Assembly: GCA_002355935.1 (NCBI GenBank) | Contig: AP017895.1 | Span: forward strand, 2,046,001-2,110,000 | DNA: 64,000 nt | Source: Rothia aeria | GTDB lineage: Bacteria > Actinomycetota > Actinomycetes > Actinomycetales > Micrococcaceae | Direction of reading: 5' to 3' | Shown here: positions 9,086-18,294 of the stretch, piece by piece | How positions within the stretch are numbered: position 1 is the first letter of the stretch | How the letters are laid out: each line of letters begins with the position of its first letter | The notes under the pieces: generated by a model | What the model saw: the letters and a program-made list of their open reading frames with translations, nothing else | The model's database searches: none | What the model was told of the DNA's origin: nothing | Translations under genes and position numbers: made by a program

Positions 9086-9210
9086 TATAGTGTTATGCTG
9101 CCGTCTTTACACAACCACCAGAACCGTGCACTACGCCCAGGGTGCAGGGGTTCCTCACGGCAGGGTATGTTCACGTATAGTTAAGGAAATTAGTTCTTGC
9201 CCTGGGCGCA
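9086..9210 (+). promoter_or_regulatory. Promoter and leader of the fourth TPR gene
   Basis: A -10-like TATAGT at 9086-9091 is followed by GCCCAGGG at 9135-9142 and its exact complement CCCTGGGC at 9200-9207, which could close a ~57-base loop in the leader RNA. Neither resembles the leader of the first three TPR genes. Confidence 0.4.
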
Positions 9211-9261
9211 CAGTACCGGCAAGACAGGTACCAACAGACTACTGGCTCAGGAAGGGAACTC

Positions 9262-9867
9262 ATGGCCGAACAGCCCGATGCGGGTACGCAACGCTACGCC
9301 CAAGAACAGGTGAACCTCGGGGCGGAACACTACAGGCAGGGCCGCTTCGCAGAAGCCGCCGCCGCATGGGGCGCCGTGCCTGAGAGCGTACCCGACCAGT
9401 ACGCGGTGGCGCAGGTGGACTTAGGCATCATGTACGGCAGCACCGGCGACGCCGCACAAGCCATTGCGGCGTGGCAGAAAGTGCCCCAGAGCGAAATCCA
9501 GGCGTACGCGGTGGCGCAGTACAATATCGGCTCCGTGTACGAGGGGCAAGAGAAAGACGAGGCGGCGCTGGCGGCCTACGGCAATATCCCCGAAGCCGAC
9601 ACGATGCACTACGCCATGGGGCAGTTTAACAGTGCGGTGCTGCTGCACATGCACGGCAATTTCCGTGCCGCCCTGGGGGTCTACCAGAACGTGCCTGAGA
9701 GCGTGCCCGACCAGTACGCCCGTGCGCAGCTGAACCTGGGTGTGCTGTACCAGCAGATGGGCCTGGACGATAAAGCCCGCGAATCGTGGAACCGGGTGCC
9801 AGCGGACTACCCCGACCTGTACGAGGTGGCCCAGTCATACCTGAACGACGAAGACGAAGACTCCTAA
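9262..9867 (+). CDS. TPR-repeat protein, paralogue 4 (divergent)
   Basis: 201 residues with about five TPR-like repeats using the same Y-A-x-A-Q-x-x-L-G core as the genes at 4326-7909. It has a different N-terminus (MAEQPDAGTQRYAQEQ), different linkers (VPESVPDQYA) and a GC-rich, host-like composition. The ATG has GGAAGGG upstream and an acidic tail ends the protein (DEDEDS). This looks like an older relative outside the recent tandem duplication. A scaffold role is inferred. Confidence 0.8.
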   Translation: MAEQPDAGTQRYAQEQVNLGAEHYRQGRFAEAAAAWGAVPESVPDQYAVAQVDLGIMYGSTGDAAQAIAAWQKVPQSEIQAYAVAQYNIGSVYEGQEKDEAALAAYGNIPEADTMHYAMGQFNSAVLLHMHGNFRAALGVYQNVPESVPDQYARAQLNLGVLYQQMGLDDKARESWNRVPADYPDLYEVAQSYLNDEDEDS

Positions 9868-9874
9868 AACCCGT

Positions 9875-9918
9875 GGGTGCTACGGTGAGGCGCAGGCCCG
9901 CCGTGGCACCCGCTGTTT
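9875..9918 (+). terminator. Hairpin after the fourth TPR gene
   Basis: 11-base arms (9875-9885 and 9901-9911, one G-T pair) close a 15-base loop, followed only by GCTGTTT. A weak terminator between converging genes. Confidence 0.45.
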
Positions 9919-9934
9919 AAGGCGGGTGTTTTGC

Positions 9935-10312
9935 CTAGCCGCCCAGAACCGCCACGATTTCTTGAACGATCTGCCAGTTTTCGCTGCGCTTCTTCCAGGT
10001 GATGGTGAACAGGAAATCCTGTTCCTGCGCGCCCTGGCTCATCCTGCGTTTGAGCACAATAGTGCCGGTTTCGCCGTCAGAATCGGCAAAAAGGATAGTG
10101 TGCGCAGTGTTCAGGGGCGCGGCGCCGTTGTCTTTGAGGGCTTGAAAGAAATCGATATTGTCCTGTTTTGAGAGAATCTGCACCGTATTATCCGGCAGGA
10201 TCCGCACAAATTTCAGGTCATCGGCGTACACCCGCCGCAGAAAATCAATATCGTAGCTGGTGCCGCGCGCAATCAGCTCCTCGGTGAGCGCTTTCATCGT
10301 CTCGTCAATCAT
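9935..10312 (-). CDS. NTF2-like / DUF4440-type protein
   Basis: 125 residues from the ATG at 10312, chosen because GGAGGG lies four bases upstream; longer in-frame starts lack a ribosome binding site. The pattern of an N-terminal helix pair, VYADDLKFVRILPDN, and a closing strand pair (FTITWKKRSENWQIVQEI) is that of the cone-shaped NTF2/SnoaL fold. Members may be small-molecule binding proteins or enzymes; nothing identifies a substrate here. It converges with the fourth TPR gene. Confidence 0.65.
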   Translation of the reverse strand: MIDETMKALTEELIARGTSYDIDFLRRVYADDLKFVRILPDNTVQILSKQDNIDFFQALKDNGAAPLNTAHTILFADSDGETGTIVLKRRMSQGAQEQDFLFTITWKKRSENWQIVQEIVAVLGG

Positions 10313-10520
10313 GATGCCCTCCATCATCTGAGGTGGAAATACGTACAAGCTCAGCCTAGCATCTGAAAGCTCCATCCCGTCATATTCATCAGGTATACTC
10401 GTGCTATGACTGTTTAGTTATTGTCTTATGACGATCCGTTCCAGGTATCCATGTCACACCCCGTAGTGTGAACACGGCTATTTTTAGCACCCATAAAACA
10501 TAATTCTTAAGGAAACAGTC

Positions 10521-10990
10521 ATGACTATCCCCTGGCCCCTGCAGCTCAAACCGCTCATAACCCTCAAGCGGTGGCACGTATCCTCAAGACCCTGCCTGAA
10601 TGGTTTGGACGTGAAGAGTCCAATGCCGAATACATACATGCTGCTGAACGACTGGAAACGTGGACGGTAACCCATCCAGAAACCCACGAAGTTGTGGGTA
10701 TCATGCTGATCGCCCAGCACTACCCGGTTGAGGCAGAAATTCATTTGCTGGCAGTAGATGCCGCCTTTCACGGATACGGAATTGGCACTTCCCTAATAAA
10801 TGCATTTGAAAAGGAGGCACGTAACCGCGGTATCAGGCTGATACAGGTCAAGACGCTTGGGGAATCTTTTCTCAACGAACCGTACCAACGCACCCGCAAT
10901 TTCTATCAAGCTGTAGGGTTTTTGCCCCTTGAAGAGACGAACCTGTGGGGCGAAGATACTCCCTGTCTGATAATGGTAAAAGCAATCTGA
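10521..10990 (+). CDS. GNAT family acetyltransferase (apparent frameshift near the start)
   Basis: The GNAT body is clear: LKTLPEWFGREESNAEY, then EIHLLAVDAAFHGYGIGTSL as the acetyl-CoA loop and FYQAVGFLPLEE. The only start with a good ribosome binding site (AAGGA) is the ATG at 10521, which is out of frame with the body. The body frame is open from 10511 but has only a poorly placed GTG at 10571. One missing base between 10521 and ~10570 would repair it to about 156 residues, consistent with other breaks in this window. Alternatively translation starts at 10571. Substrate unknown. Confidence 0.7.
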
Positions 10991-11106
10991 CTGGCTTGAC
11001 CGTATATAGAGCGCAGCCTTCATTCTGCCCAAAGCCTACGCTTCTCAAGACAGCTAGAACGGGTTCTAATATTTTCCTGCGCCCTCTCACAACGTCATGT
11101 ATAGAC

Positions 11107-14100
11107 CTATTCCAAGGTAACAACCATATCGCAGCGGGCAATGTCTTCGGGGCGGTGCGAGACCAATACCGTCGCCGTACCGCCAGCGCGGGTTGCCGTA
11201 TCCAGATCAGCCATAAGCGCCGCAGCTGATTCGGCGTCCAGATGCGCGGTCGGCTCATCCAGCAGAAGCACCGGAGATTCCACAAGCAGGGCACGAGCCA
11301 CCGCAAGACGCTGCCGCTGCCCGCCCGAAAGGAACCCGCCGCCAGCACCCACCCGGGTGCGTAACCCCTCAGGGAGCGTATCGTACCACTGCCCCAGCCC
11401 CACCCGACGCAGCACAGCCACCATCTGCTGCTGGGTGGGACGCTGCGAACGGTCACGGGCCAGCAGCAGGTTACCCTCAAGGGTGGACTCAAAAATATGC
11501 GCCGCCTGCGGGCACCACGCCGCATAGCCGCGCACCCGCTCAGCATCCAACGCCTGCCCGTGCGCGCGAACCTGCCCAGACTCCAGCGGCAAAAACCCCA
11601 GCAGACTCGCTAAAACAGTGCTCTTACCCGAACCCGACGGCCCGGTAACACCAGTCCACTCCCCCGCACGCGCGCTCACGGTAAGGCCCTCAAAGACGGG
11701 GGCCTCCATACCGGGCCAACGTGCGGCGGCGTTCGCAAGCTCCAGGGCGGGCCCCCGCCCAGACGCAGGGGCGAGCACCAGGGAGTGGGCACGGTTAGCG
11801 GCTTCCTCGTCGTCTGTGAGGTCAGGGATATCCGCCTCAGCCGCCACATCGGGGGCGATCCGGGCCACCAGACGCGCAAAAGCGGGCCACGAACGCACCG
11901 CCTCAAGATGCCCCACGGTGCTCTCAATCATGCCGGTGCACATGAGCACCACAATCGCCGACTCCGGCGCCCCCACCGTGCCCGACACCGCCAGCGGGTA
12001 CGCAATGACCGCGCACCACAGCGCCACACCAAACCAGGCCACAACAGCCAAGGCACGCCCCGCACCCTGCGCATACGCCCCCCGGGTCAGTGCCCGCAGG
12101 TTCCGCGCGTCCACCCGTGCGGCGGCGGCAACCGCCGTCTGCGACACCCCGTTAGCGCGCGCATCCTCTGCGGCACCAAGCAGGCTGGTGCTCAACCGCA
12201 TCAGCTGCGCGGTCGATGCGCGCGACGCCCCCTCAGCGCGGGCGTCCGCACGCAGCACCACCCACGGGGCCAGCACAGTTGTGATAAACGCCGCGAGCGC
12301 CACCGGCCCCAGCGCCTGCGGCAGAATCACCCAGGTGCTCACTAGTGCCACGGCCATCACCAGCATGTGCGCGGCGGGTGGCAGAATCACGCGCGGTATG
12401 CCGTCGCGCAGCTCATCGATGCCGCCAATGAGCCGCTCCAGCAGGGCGTCGCCGCGCAGCAGGGCGCGCACACTGCCGATATTGCGGTACGCCCCCGCCC
12501 ATGCGCGCAGGCGCAGGGTGTTAGCGGCGGCAAGTACCCGCGAGTGGGTGAGCAGACGCTCAGCGTAGCGTGCGGTGGCGCGCCCCAGCCCGAAGAACCG
12601 CACACCCACGATGGCGACCATCAGGTACATCATGGCGGGGCCTTCGGCGGCGCGCACAATCAGCCACCCGGAGAGGGCGGTGAGGGCGACGGCCGCGAGT
12701 GAGGTTGCTGCCGCCATCATGATGGGCCCGACGGCTTTGAGCACACCTATTTTCGTGAGCCCACGCAAGGTTTTGAGGGTCGCAAAAACACCGGGGGCAG
12801 TGCCGAGCTCTGCGGGGCTGCTGGGCAGGACCGCTTTTGTTGTTGTCTTCAGTGTGTGCGCCTGCGCTGGTGGTGCGGACGCGGGGATTGGGGCGGGCGC
12901 CGGGTTTGTTTTAAGCGCCCAACGGTAACCGCCGCCGGGGTGCGCGTCTGCCCGCAGCCAGAGGGCGCAGTGCTCGGCCAGTTCCCCCTCGTGGGTGACG
13001 ATGAGCACGTTCGCGCCGCGTGCCGCCAGCGCCCCTAAGGCGCGGGTCACCAGATGTGCGGCGTGTGCATCCAGGTGTGCGGTGGGTTCATCCACGAGCA
13101 CGCTCAGGCGGGGCTGCTGGCGGGCGGAGGCTTCATCACGGTGGTGCTCATCGGCGGCTGCGGCCCGGTATAGGGCGTCGGCGCGGGCGAGGGTGCGGGC
13201 GATCGCTAACCGGCGGGCCTGGCCCGCACTGAGCGACTCGGGAGCCTGTTCGGCGAGGGTTTCAAGGCCCAGCTCAGCCAGATAGCCGGTAAGAAGCACC
13301 GTGTCGGAGAGGGCAAATTCGGTGTCTGCCGCGAGTAGCTGCGCGGCGTACTCCTGCTCGCTCTTAGAGGCGCTGAAGGCGTAGATGGCCATCTCCAGCA
13401 GTACCGTGGGCGCGGCGAACTGCGGTGACTGCGCGATCATCAGGGTGTGCCCCACCCCGTCAACGGCACCGCCCACATGCACGGGCTCTGATGCGCCGGT
13501 GGGTACCAGGCCCTCACGCACCGCCCCGGACAGCACGCCGAGCAGGGTTGATTTGCCGCATCCTGAGGGTCCTGTAATCCCCAGGATGGTGCCCGCTCCC
13601 CCGCGTTCTTGGCTACTGGGCAGGGTGAAGCTGAGGTTGCTGATTACTGTGCCGCGGCCGGGGTAGGCGACGGTCAGTTTCTCAACCGTCAGGCCTTTAC
13701 CGTTCTGCTCGTTACTGTGCGGTGCCTCGTGGGTGGTGTCCGCTGGCTGGGGTGCATCAATAATGTTCTGGGCGGCCCGCAGCGCGGCTACCCCGTCTTC
13801 TGACTGGTGGTAGGCGGCGCCAACATCCCGCAGCGGCTGGTAGCATTCGGGGGCGAGCAGCAGCACCAGGATGGCGGTGTCTAGCCCCATCTGCCCGTTT
13901 ACCAGGCGCACGCCAATGAGCACAGCCACCAGGGCCACAGAGATGGTGGTGATGAGTTCCAGCGCGAGGGATGACATGAAGGCACTGCGCAGGGTGTGCA
14001 TGGTGCGGGCACGGTATTTCTCGCCGATCGCCGCTAACGCACGGGTCTGGGCGCGTTCCCGCCCTAACCCGATGAGCACCGGCAGCCCGCGCACCAGTTC

Positions 14101-14885
14101 AAGAATATGGTCTGAGAGGCGGTGCAGTTCGGATTGTGCGGCGGCGGTGTCTTCACGCGTGGTTTTGCCGATGAGCACCATGAAGAGCGGGATGAGCGGC
14201 AGGGTGCAGGCCACGGTGATGGCGCTTATGGGGTCTAAAAGCAGCAGAACAACCCACAGGGTGGCGGGCACTGCGGCGGAGCTGACGAATGCGGTGAGGG
14301 TTTTGGTGTAGTAGTTATCGAGTGCGTCCAGCCCGCGTGAGATGAGCACGGCGGTGGCGCCGGTGCCTTCGGGGGTGTCGGCCCCGCCGGTTGCGAGCAC
14401 CCGCTGCAGCAGTTGCCGCCGGATACTTGATTTCGCCCCGGATGCGGCTTTCTGGGCGCTGAGGGTGAGCAGGTATTCGAATCCGGCGCGGGCCAGGAGG
14501 GCCAGCACCCCGCTGATAATGAGCGTAATGGTGATGCCGTCCCCGCCGCCGAGAAGCCACCCGAGCGTGCCGTCAAGTTTGGCTTGGGAGTCCCCGGCGA
14601 ATTCGATGAGCGCCCGGTACTCTTCGGGGTTGAGGTGTGTTTGCGGCGTTCGTGTTCGGCGGCGAGCGCAGCGAACCCGGCGTGTGCGGCCCGGGCTATG
14701 GCGGATGCGAGGGCTGCGCTGAAGATGACGGTGGCGAGGGTGTGCGCCATGGTGAGCACGGCGAATACGCCCAGGTTTTTGCGGGCGTTAGGCCCTAGGG
14801 GCGGGCGTTTGTTGTCGCGCTTAGTGGCTGCCCCGTTCGAGGGTGGTGCGGTGCGTGTGGTGTTTTTAGTTGAGTGTGTGCTCAC
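11107..14885 (-). CDS. cydDC: Fused CydD-CydC thiol-reductant ABC exporter (apparent frameshift near 14630)
   Basis: One polypeptide of about 1,259 residues carrying both halves of the heterodimeric exporter that moves cysteine/glutathione-type reductant outward for cytochrome bd assembly. Each half is a membrane domain plus an ATPase. The first ATPase has GITGPSGCGKST, LSAGQARRLAIA and VDEPTAHLD; the second has GVTGPSGSGKST, LSGGQRQRLAVA and LLDEPTAHLD. The frame breaks at the TT of 14630-14631; adding one base restores KHTSNPEEYRALIEF. The GTG at 14885 is the likely start, an ATG at 14942 being possible. It is the third gene of the cyd cluster. The fusion is usual in actinobacteria. Confidence 0.88.
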
Positions 14886-15113
14886 CGTTGGGCTCTCTTC
14901 TTGTTCCCCGGGTTGTTGGCCCTTGCGGGCTGTCTCATACACCCCATATTTTAGGGAACATTCCGGGAGGTTTCACCCGTTGGGGTGCGTAGGTATTTAT
15001 GACCCGCCGCTCACCACCTGGCTGTCTTATGCACGGGGTGTAGCTGGGTGGTGTCGGTGGTGCTGCCAGGCTGTTGCAGCAGGTGATCGGACTGTTATTG
15101 GTGCCCTTATGGC

Positions 15114-15157
15114 CACGCCCCCGCATCGTGGCTTTGGGCCTATGATGCGGGGGCGTG
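15114..15157 (-). other. Perfect 14-base stem-loop between cydB and cydDC
   Basis: Arms 15114-15127 and 15144-15157 pair perfectly around 16 bases. On the transcribed (minus) strand no T-run follows, so it is more likely an RNA-processing, stabilising or attenuating hairpin than a strong terminator. Confidence 0.55.
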
Positions 15158-15192
15158 TTTGTCAGCTGCTAAGGGGCCGGTTTCGCTGGCTT

Positions 15193-16275
15193 CTATTCCG
15201 CCGCTACTTTATTGGGCAGTTTTGTCAGGTCGGTGGCGTCGTGTGCAGCTGGGATGTGTTCAACGCGCAGGCGTTTGCGGAACACCCAGTACGTCCAGCC
15301 CTGGTACACCAGAATAACGGGCAGGCCCATGAGCCCGACCACGCTCATCACACCCAGGGTGTATTCGGAGCTGGAGGCGTTCGCAATGGTGAGCGAGTGA
15401 GAGGCGTCCAGGGTGGAGGGCAGCACGTTCGGGTACAGTGCGGTGAAGATAGCCAGTGCACCGAACGCTATGAATAGGCTCAGCCCCGCGAATGCACGGC
15501 CTTCGCGTCCTGCTTTAGCGCTCAACCAGCCCAGGGCCACGGCCACAACCGCCAGTATCGTGCACAGCCATGACACTCCGTTGCCGGTGGTGAATTGCAT
15601 GTACAGCACCCACCCGGTAATTGGCAGCAGGGCGATCGGCAGCAGGCGCACTAGGGCTGCGCGGGCACGGTGCCGGATTTCCCCGTCGGTTTTGAGTGCC
15701 ACGAATGCGAGCCCCTGCATGAGGGAGAACCCTACCAGTGACAGCCCGCCCAGCAGTACGGGCCAGCTTGCCCAGGCGAAGGCGCCGCCCACGCGGTCGC
15801 CGTTGCTGTTAATAGGCAGCCCGATTGAGGTGAGCGCCAGCAGCGCCCCCATCAGCAGGGCGATGAAGAACGAGGATACTGAGATGGCGGTGTTCCACCC
15901 GTTAATCCAGCGTTCGTCGTTTTTCTTGCCGCGGTATTCGATGGCGACCGCACGGAAAATCAGTGCCAGCAGCGCCAGCGTCAGCGGAACGTACAGTGCC
16001 GAGAACAGGGACGCGTACCATAGCGGGAATGCGGCGAATGTTGCCGCGCCGCCGGTGACCACCCACACTTCGTTGCCGTCCCAGACGGGGCCGATAGTGT
16101 TCAGCAGCAGGCGGCGTTCCTGCTCGCTCTTGGCGAAGAAACGGCTCATGAGCATCCCCACGCCCAAATCGAAGCTGTCAAGGATGAGGTAGCCGATCCA
16201 GAACACGCCAACCACCACGAACCAGATGGTTGGTAGTGTCGGCTGGCCCGCGAAAATATTAAAGTCGAAGTTCAT
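15193..16275 (-). CDS. cydB: Cytochrome bd ubiquinol/menaquinol oxidase subunit II
   Basis: 360 residues with about nine hydrophobic segments. Family landmarks are GYLILDSFDLGVGML near the N-terminus and GPVWDGNEVWVVTGGAATFAAFP in the second and third helices. Together with CydA it forms the high-affinity quinol oxidase of the cytoplasmic membrane, reducing oxygen to water under low-oxygen or nitrosative conditions. AAGGA precedes the ATG. It starts 27 bases after cydA on the same strand, clearly one operon. Confidence 0.95.
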   Translation of the reverse strand: MNFDFNIFAGQPTLPTIWFVVVGVFWIGYLILDSFDLGVGMLMSRFFAKSEQERRLLLNTIGPVWDGNEVWVVTGGAATFAAFPLWYASLFSALYVPLTLALLALIFRAVAIEYRGKKNDERWINGWNTAISVSSFFIALLMGALLALTSIGLPINSNGDRVGGAFAWASWPVLLGGLSLVGFSLMQGLAFVALKTDGEIRHRARAALVRLLPIALLPITGWVLYMQFTTGNGVSWLCTILAVVAVALGWLSAKAGREGRAFAGLSLFIAFGALAIFTALYPNVLPSTLDASHSLTIANASSSEYTLGVMSVVGLMGLPVILVYQGWTYWVFRKRLRVEHIPAAHDATDLTKLPNKVAAE

Positions 16276-16302
16276 GATGTTGAGTCCTTCAATCCTTGGC
16301 GC

Positions 16303-17877
16303 CTAGTAGGCGAACTCCAGCACGTCCCGTTGTGCGGCGCCGTCTTTGTCGGCGTCGTCATGGTGGGATTGCACGAGTTCGGGCATTGCGGCCACCACAC
16401 CGGATTTCACATATTTAACCAGTAGGTAGATTTCGACTACCATCAGGATGCCGTATACCGCCCCGAGGGAGATCAGGGAGAACAGGATCTCTTCGCCTGA
16501 AACACCGGGTGAGACGGCGGCGGCGGTGAACATCATGACGGCGGGGTCACCCTCAGGGTTGGGTGCCACCACGAACGGCTGGCGGCCCATTTCGGTGAAG
16601 ATCCACCCCAGGGCGTTGCCGAAGAACGGGGCGAGAATACCCAGGATTGCGAGGTTCTTCAACCATTTAGCTTCTGGGACGGTGCCGGTTCCTTTCTTGC
16701 GGGTCACCCACAGTACGTACACGTATGAGAGGGCGCCGATACCGCCGAAGGTGATCATGCCGCGGAACCCGTAGTAGGTGACTTCCATGAGCGGCAGGTA
16801 CTGGATTTCTTGGCCTGCACGCTCACCGTAGAGGGGGTTGTTGGCCAGGTGCGTGCCGTACTTTTCTTTGTATTCGGGCAGCAGGGTGTTCACGCCTTTC
16901 ACCTCGGTGGTGAAATTATCGTGCGCTAGGAAGGAGAGGGCGCCGGGTATCTCAAGGACGGCGTGTACTTTGTCGCAGTCCTGCGCGCCGGGGGATGATA
17001 TGGACAGTACCGAGAAGCCGGTGCCGTCGTGGCAGGCTGCCTCAGCGGCCGCCATTTTCAGGGGCTGCTGGTGGATCATCAGCTGCGCTTGCATGTGCCC
17101 GCTAAGCCCCACGCCCATAAAGCCGATGAGGCCTACTACGGCGCCTACTCGCAGGGAGCGGAACCATACCAGGTAGTCTTTCTTGTCGCGGCCTCCGACT
17201 TCGGCGTCGCCGACCACAACTTTGCTGTCCTCTACGGTGTCGATGCCGTCTTTGCGGCGGCGCCACAGCTTGTACCAGGCGATTCCGACCATGAACCCGC
17301 CAGCAACCTGGATAGCACCGAAGATCACGTGGGGGAAGGTCAGCAGCACAGTGTTATTGGTGAGCACAGCCCAGATATCAACGAGGCGGGGGCGGCCGTC
17401 GATCATTTCAACGCCGACGGGGTGCTGCATCCACGAGTTTGCGGCGAGAATGAAGTACGCCGAGATCCATGAGCCGGCTACGGCGGCGAAAAGGCAGAAG
17501 GCGTGTACCTTGGGCTTGAGTTTGTCCCAGCCAAAGATCCATAGGCCTAAGAAGGTTGATTCGACGAAGAACGCGAACAGCCCTTCCATCGCTAGGGGGG
17601 CGCCGAAGACGTCGCCCACGAATCGGGAGTACTCACTCCAGGCCATGCCGAACTGGAATTCCTGCACCAGGCCGGTGGCCACACCCATAATGAAGTTAAT
17701 GAGGTACAGTTTGCCCCAGAACTTTGTCATGCGCTTGTATTCGTCTTTTTTGGTGAAGACGTAACGCAGGTACAGGTAGGTGACGACCATACCCAACCCG
17801 AGAGTTAGCGGCACCATGAAGAAGTGGTACACGGTGGTGATGCCAAACTGCCACCGCCCAACATCAAGGGGATCCAT
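16303..17877 (-). CDS. cydA: Cytochrome bd ubiquinol/menaquinol oxidase subunit I
   Basis: 524 residues, the haem-bearing catalytic subunit. His18 in VYHFFMVPLTLG fits the haem b595 ligand, and a His in LTFPHVIFG fits a haem b558 ligand. The quinol-binding Q-loop is of the short type. The usual GRQPW motif reads GRQPF here, a conservative change. AAGGA stands before the ATG at 17877. It is the first gene of cydAB-cydDC, with a promoter and dyad directly upstream. Confidence 0.95.
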   Translation of the reverse strand: MDPLDVGRWQFGITTVYHFFMVPLTLGLGMVVTYLYLRYVFTKKDEYKRMTKFWGKLYLINFIMGVATGLVQEFQFGMAWSEYSRFVGDVFGAPLAMEGLFAFFVESTFLGLWIFGWDKLKPKVHAFCLFAAVAGSWISAYFILAANSWMQHPVGVEMIDGRPRLVDIWAVLTNNTVLLTFPHVIFGAIQVAGGFMVGIAWYKLWRRRKDGIDTVEDSKVVVGDAEVGGRDKKDYLVWFRSLRVGAVVGLIGFMGVGLSGHMQAQLMIHQQPLKMAAAEAACHDGTGFSVLSISSPGAQDCDKVHAVLEIPGALSFLAHDNFTTEVKGVNTLLPEYKEKYGTHLANNPLYGERAGQEIQYLPLMEVTYYGFRGMITFGGIGALSYVYVLWVTRKKGTGTVPEAKWLKNLAILGILAPFFGNALGWIFTEMGRQPFVVAPNPEGDPAVMMFTAAAVSPGVSGEEILFSLISLGAVYGILMVVEIYLLVKYVKSGVVAAMPELVQSHHDDADKDGAAQRDVLEFAY

Positions 17878-17916
17878 AGCGGTCCTTTTCTTAGTGTGTA
17901 GTGCTTATGTGGTTGT

Positions 17917-17947
17917 CGCCGGATCTGCCATAGATCCGGCGATTATA
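17917..17947 (-). promoter_or_regulatory. cyd promoter -10 with abutting 10-base dyad
   Basis: Reading on the minus strand, a consensus TATAAT (17947-17942) runs straight into CGCCGGATCT...AGATCCGGCG (arms 17932-17941 and 17917-17926, 5-base spacer). The dyad would lie at the transcription start, a classic repressor position, or form a 5' hairpin on the mRNA 40 bases before the cydA start. It does not match the Rex consensus. Confidence 0.55.
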
Positions 17948-18294
17948 TAAGTGCAATGCCTCTTACATTACAACCTTTTATTTTCGGCATAAATCATGCG
18001 AATTTTGAGGGGGGCGGGGTGAGGCTTGACTAGGGTCTAAAGGTGGATTAAACGCTATCATCTTTTTGAAAGTATTTACCCGTAAATCATTATTTATAGG
18101 CACACTCCGTCGCGGCATGAACGGCAACAAACCATGCCCCGCAGGCCCCATCCCCTGGCAGGCGGGTCGGGCAATGAACAAAAGTGGCCCGGATAGTGCT
18201 TTTGCAAGCACTAAACAGCCACTTTGTTACAGTCATAAACTATCTATGAGAAAACACACAGTGAGTATTGTCACCATTTTGTGTTCAGGGTGTG
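17948..18294. other. Intergenic region, cydA promoter / parE 3' end
   Basis: About 350 bases with no convincing gene. It contains the AT-rich upstream flank of the cydA promoter and, at 18181-18225, the probable parE terminator. The short ORFs crossing it have no ribosome binding site or recognisable product. Confidence 0.5.
18181..18225 (-). terminator. Nested hairpin, probable parE terminator
   Basis: Outer arms AAAGTGGC (18181-18188) and GCCACTTT (18218-18225) enclose inner arms AGTGCTT and AAGCACT. On the minus strand the outer stem runs into CCACTTTTGTT, as expected for a terminator about 70 bases after the parE stop. Confidence 0.65.

Noticed and set aside
10521-10622. Separate ~33-codon ORF starting at the ATG at 10521
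   Set aside because: It has a good start signal but overlaps the acetyltransferase body out of frame; one missing base explains both, so it is taken as the true start of that gene.
11618-12568. Long plus-strand ORF opposite cydDC
   Set aside because: Composition (Ser/Ala/Arg-rich, no motif) is that of an antisense shadow of a high-GC gene; the minus strand encodes clear ABC exporter motifs.
17917-17947. Rex operator at the cyd promoter
   Set aside because: The dyad lacks the TTGTGAA...TTCACAA core expected of Rex sites.
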